Source: Flavobacteriaceae bacterium
Lineage (GTDB): Bacteria > Bacteroidota > Bacteroidia > Flavobacteriales > Flavobacteriaceae
Direction of reading: 5' to 3'
Length of the DNA: 55,511 nt
Assembly (NCBI GenBank): GCA_023558315.1
Contig: JAMJVX010000007.1
Coordinates: 1-55,511 of the forward strand
The notes beneath the pieces were generated by a model. The model was not told where the DNA came from, did no database searches, and saw nothing but the letters and a program-made list of their open reading frames with translations. The position numbers and the translations under genes are program-made. Shown here piece by piece: positions 53,632-55,511 of the stretch. The first letter of the stretch is position 1; each line of letters begins with the position of its first letter.

Positions 53632-55511
53632 GTGATAAGGTTTCCAAATAAGACACTTCTACCAGCCGTACTATGTCTTGTAGTAGGTATTTTGCTAGCT
53701 GAATACGTTGATGTATCAGTCTTAAATCAACTAATTTTAGTAGGAATAGCATTTATAATAGGAGGATTAATTCTTTTTATACCTATGCTAAGACGAAAAA
53801 TCATTTTGATTTATGTCTATTTTTTATTTATTCCTTTGGGAGTACTTTTTGCTATCAAAGAAAAAGAATTGCCAAAGATCCACTACAGCAATTTTATCAC
53901 GCATAAAAAACAATGTTATAAGTTGCATCTAATTGATTCTCTTCCTGAAAGCAATTTTCATTATCGGTTTTATGCCCATTTAATTGGAGTAGACACACTG
54001 ATGACGAAGGGAAAAATAATGCTTCTTTTTGACAAAGAATCTAGCCTAGAAAACATTCAAGAAGGAGATGTTTTATTTACTTTTCAAAAACCTCGTTCAA
54101 TAACTTTAAAAAGAAATCCTGGAGCATTTGATTTTAAAAAGTATATGCAACGAAAGAAAATATTTGACCAAATATATTTAGATAATGATAAGTTCACAAA
54201 AGGATATAAAGACAAGAGTAATGGATTGTTTAGAATAAAATCAATTAAAACCTTTATTCAACAAAAAATAGATAAAAGTAATTTATCAGTAGAAGCTAAA
54301 GGGATGTTAAAAACGCTTTTATTAGGAATGCGAAAGAGTTTAGACAATGATTTGAAACAAGCCTATGCGGATGCTGGAGTGATTCACTTGCTTGCAATTT
54401 CAGGGCTTCATATTGGTATTATTTTATACTTTCTCAATGCTTTATTATCTTTTTTAAAACGTGTAAAAGGAGGCAATTATATAAAATTACTATTAATTAT
54501 TTCAATACTTTGGTTTTTTGCAGTCCTTACTGGCATGAGTTCATCAGTGGTACGCTCAGTAAGTATGTTTACTATTATGAGTATATTTTTAGTTTTTCAT
54601 AAAAAGTATAAAGGCATTCAATCGTTATTTCTATCTTTTTTTATTTTAATCCTCATTAAACCCTCCTATATTTTTGATGTAGGTTTTCAATTGAGTTATT
54701 TAGCACTTTTAGGCATTTTCTACTTACAGCCTATTTTATCTCAATTATGGATTCCAAAGAATTATTTTTTAAGAAAATTTTGGGATATTACAACAGTTAC
54801 TTTAGCAGCTCAGATTTTTGTAGCTCCTGCGAGTATTTATTACTTTCATCAATTTCCAGGACTTTTTTTAATTACTAACTGGATTGTACTACCTTTTTTT
54901 AGTTTTTTTTTAATTGGTAGTATAGGTATACTTGTTTTATTATCTTTAAATGTTTCAATTCCTTTTTTAGAATATTTCTATAGTAAAAGTGTTACAATTT
55001 TAAATGAAGCTGTATTGATAATAGCCTCAAATGAGCAATTCGTTTTTAAAGAGATTTATATTAACAAGATTGAAGTATTTCTATTTTACCTTTTGATTTT
55101 ATCTTTATTAGTTTTATGCTATCGTTTCTCAAAAAAAAATCTAAAAATTGTATTTGTTGGCCTCTATATTTTACAGATATACTCTATTTTTTTTATTTAT
55201 TTTAAAACTAATCAAAATGCATTATGGGTGTTACATAATAGTAAACAATCTGTATTAGTACATCAATATAAAGGGGTGAATTCTTTTTATTCAAATGAAA
55301 AATTAACGCAGTTAGATAACATTGTAAATGATTTTAATTCAAGTGAAAAAGCCTTTAACAAAAAATTCTATAATCTAAAAAATAATTTTACAATCAACAA
55401 TCTTAAAATATTAGTGATTGATGAAAAAGCTATTTATAAAATAGACAAATGGAAACCAGATTATGTAATTGTAAGAAATAACCCTAAAATAAATATAGAA
55501 CGGATGATAAA
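53632..55511 (+). CDS. comEC: ComEC/Rec2-family DNA uptake channel, 5' part (3' end outside window)
   Basis: An open frame of about 626 codons from the GTG at 53632 to the window edge, with no stop. It holds an N-terminal pair of membrane segments, a beta-rich soluble domain (DUF4131/OB-like, with KPRSITLKRNPGAFDFKKYM), and the competence domain with YADAGVIHLLAISGLHIGI and TGMSSSVVRSVSMF, the classic ComEC signatures, then further membrane segments. ComEC is the inner-membrane channel for single-stranded DNA in natural transformation. The last 100 residues look soluble and may be a remnant or start of a C-terminal domain. The GTG start is supported by the promoter and the family's N-terminus; the next in-frame ATG is 45 codons on, past the first membrane segment. 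Confidence 0.9.
   Translation, partial: MIRFPNKTLLPAVLCLVVGILLAEYVDVSVLNQLILVGIAFIIGGLILFIPMLRRKIILIYVYFLFIPLGVLFAIKEKELPKIHYSNFITHKKQCYKLHLIDSLPESNFHYRFYAHLIGVDTLMTKGKIMLLFDKESSLENIQEGDVLFTFQKPRSITLKRNPGAFDFKKYMQRKKIFDQIYLDNDKFTKGYKDKSNGLFRIKSIKTFIQQKIDKSNLSVEAKGMLKTLLLGMRKSLDNDLKQAYADAGVIHLLAISGLHIGIILYFLNALLSFLKRVKGGNYIKLLLIISILWFFAVLTGMSSSVVRSVSMFTIMSIFLVFHKKYKGIQSLFLSFFILILIKPSYIFDVGFQLSYLALLGIFYLQPILSQLWIPKNYFLRKFWDITTVTLAAQIFVAPASIYYFHQFPGLFLITNWIVLPFFSFFLIGSIGILVLLSLNVSIPFLEYFYSKSVTILNEAVLIIASNEQFVFKEIYINKIEVFLFYLLILSLLVLCYRFSKKNLKIVFVGLYILQIYSIFFIYFKTNQNALWVLHNSKQSVLVHQYKGVNSFYSNEKLTQLDNIVNDFNSSEKAFNKKFYNLKNNFTINNLKILVIDEKAIYKIDKWKPDYVIVRNNPKINIERMI

Noticed and set aside
1-55511. 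Prophage, integrative element or insertion sequence
   Set aside because: No integrase, transposase, phage structural gene, direct-repeat attachment site at the tRNA-Arg, or terminal inverted repeats were seen.

Overview
The window is AT-rich chromosomal DNA from a member of the Bacteroidota, most likely class Flavobacteriia. The evidence is: the -7 promoter element TAnnTTTG in front of most transcription units; no obvious Shine-Dalgarno sequences; many short lipoprotein signals; a class II (degradative-type) HMG-CoA reductase; families typical of this group (DUF5687, DUF6095 beside murQ, the short FtsL_2-type FtsL); and a dcw cluster in Bacteroidota order. Genus and species cannot be read from the sequence alone.

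Layout. 1-2.1 kb: the 3' part of an N6-adenine DNA methyltransferase or type IIG restriction-modification gene, then a small XRE regulator/membrane protein operon with its own operator. 2.1-5.6 kb: an M14 carboxypeptidase lipoprotein, a DUF5687 permease and an ABC ATPase, in one direction. 5.6-7.9 kb: an S41 protease lipoprotein overlapping a predicted outer-membrane barrel gene, then YraN. 7.9-9.3 kb: HMG-CoA reductase, ending in a perfect two-way terminator. 9.3-21.9 kb: two paralogous modular lipoproteins of 939 and about 3229 residues, the most unusual part of the window. 22.0-24.8 kb: enolase and an MlaE/MlaF lipid transporter pair. 24.9-29.5 kb: mannose-1-phosphate guanylyltransferase and two GT-C-like membrane proteins. 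29.6-32.3 kb: a TonB-dependent receptor behind a dyad operator, convergent with a globin. 32.5-38.1 kb: murQ and DUF6095, then thrS-infC-rpmI-rplT-folA-fabD. 38.1-53.5 kb (minus strand): mraZ-rsmH-ftsL-ftsI-murE-mraY-murD-ftsW-murG-murC-ftsQ-ftsA-ftsZ-yqeY and tRNA-Arg(TCG). 53.6 kb to the end: a divergent comEC cut by the window edge.

How the genes work together. The dcw genes make lipid II precursors (MurC, MurD, MurE, MraY, MurG) and the divisome (FtsL, Q, W, I, A, Z). The gene ends mostly overlap or nearly touch, which suggests one long transcript started at the mraZ promoter. That promoter carries a phased array of GTG boxes that looks like an MraZ operator. MurQ recycles peptidoglycan sugar. 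The thrS-infC-rpmI-rplT block is the widespread translation operon, and infC has only non-canonical start codons available. The two large lipoproteins are probably displayed at the cell surface.

No insertion sequence, integrase, CRISPR array or rRNA was seen. No intergenic stretch exceeds 300 bases; the longest are about 150-190 bases and hold promoters or operators.
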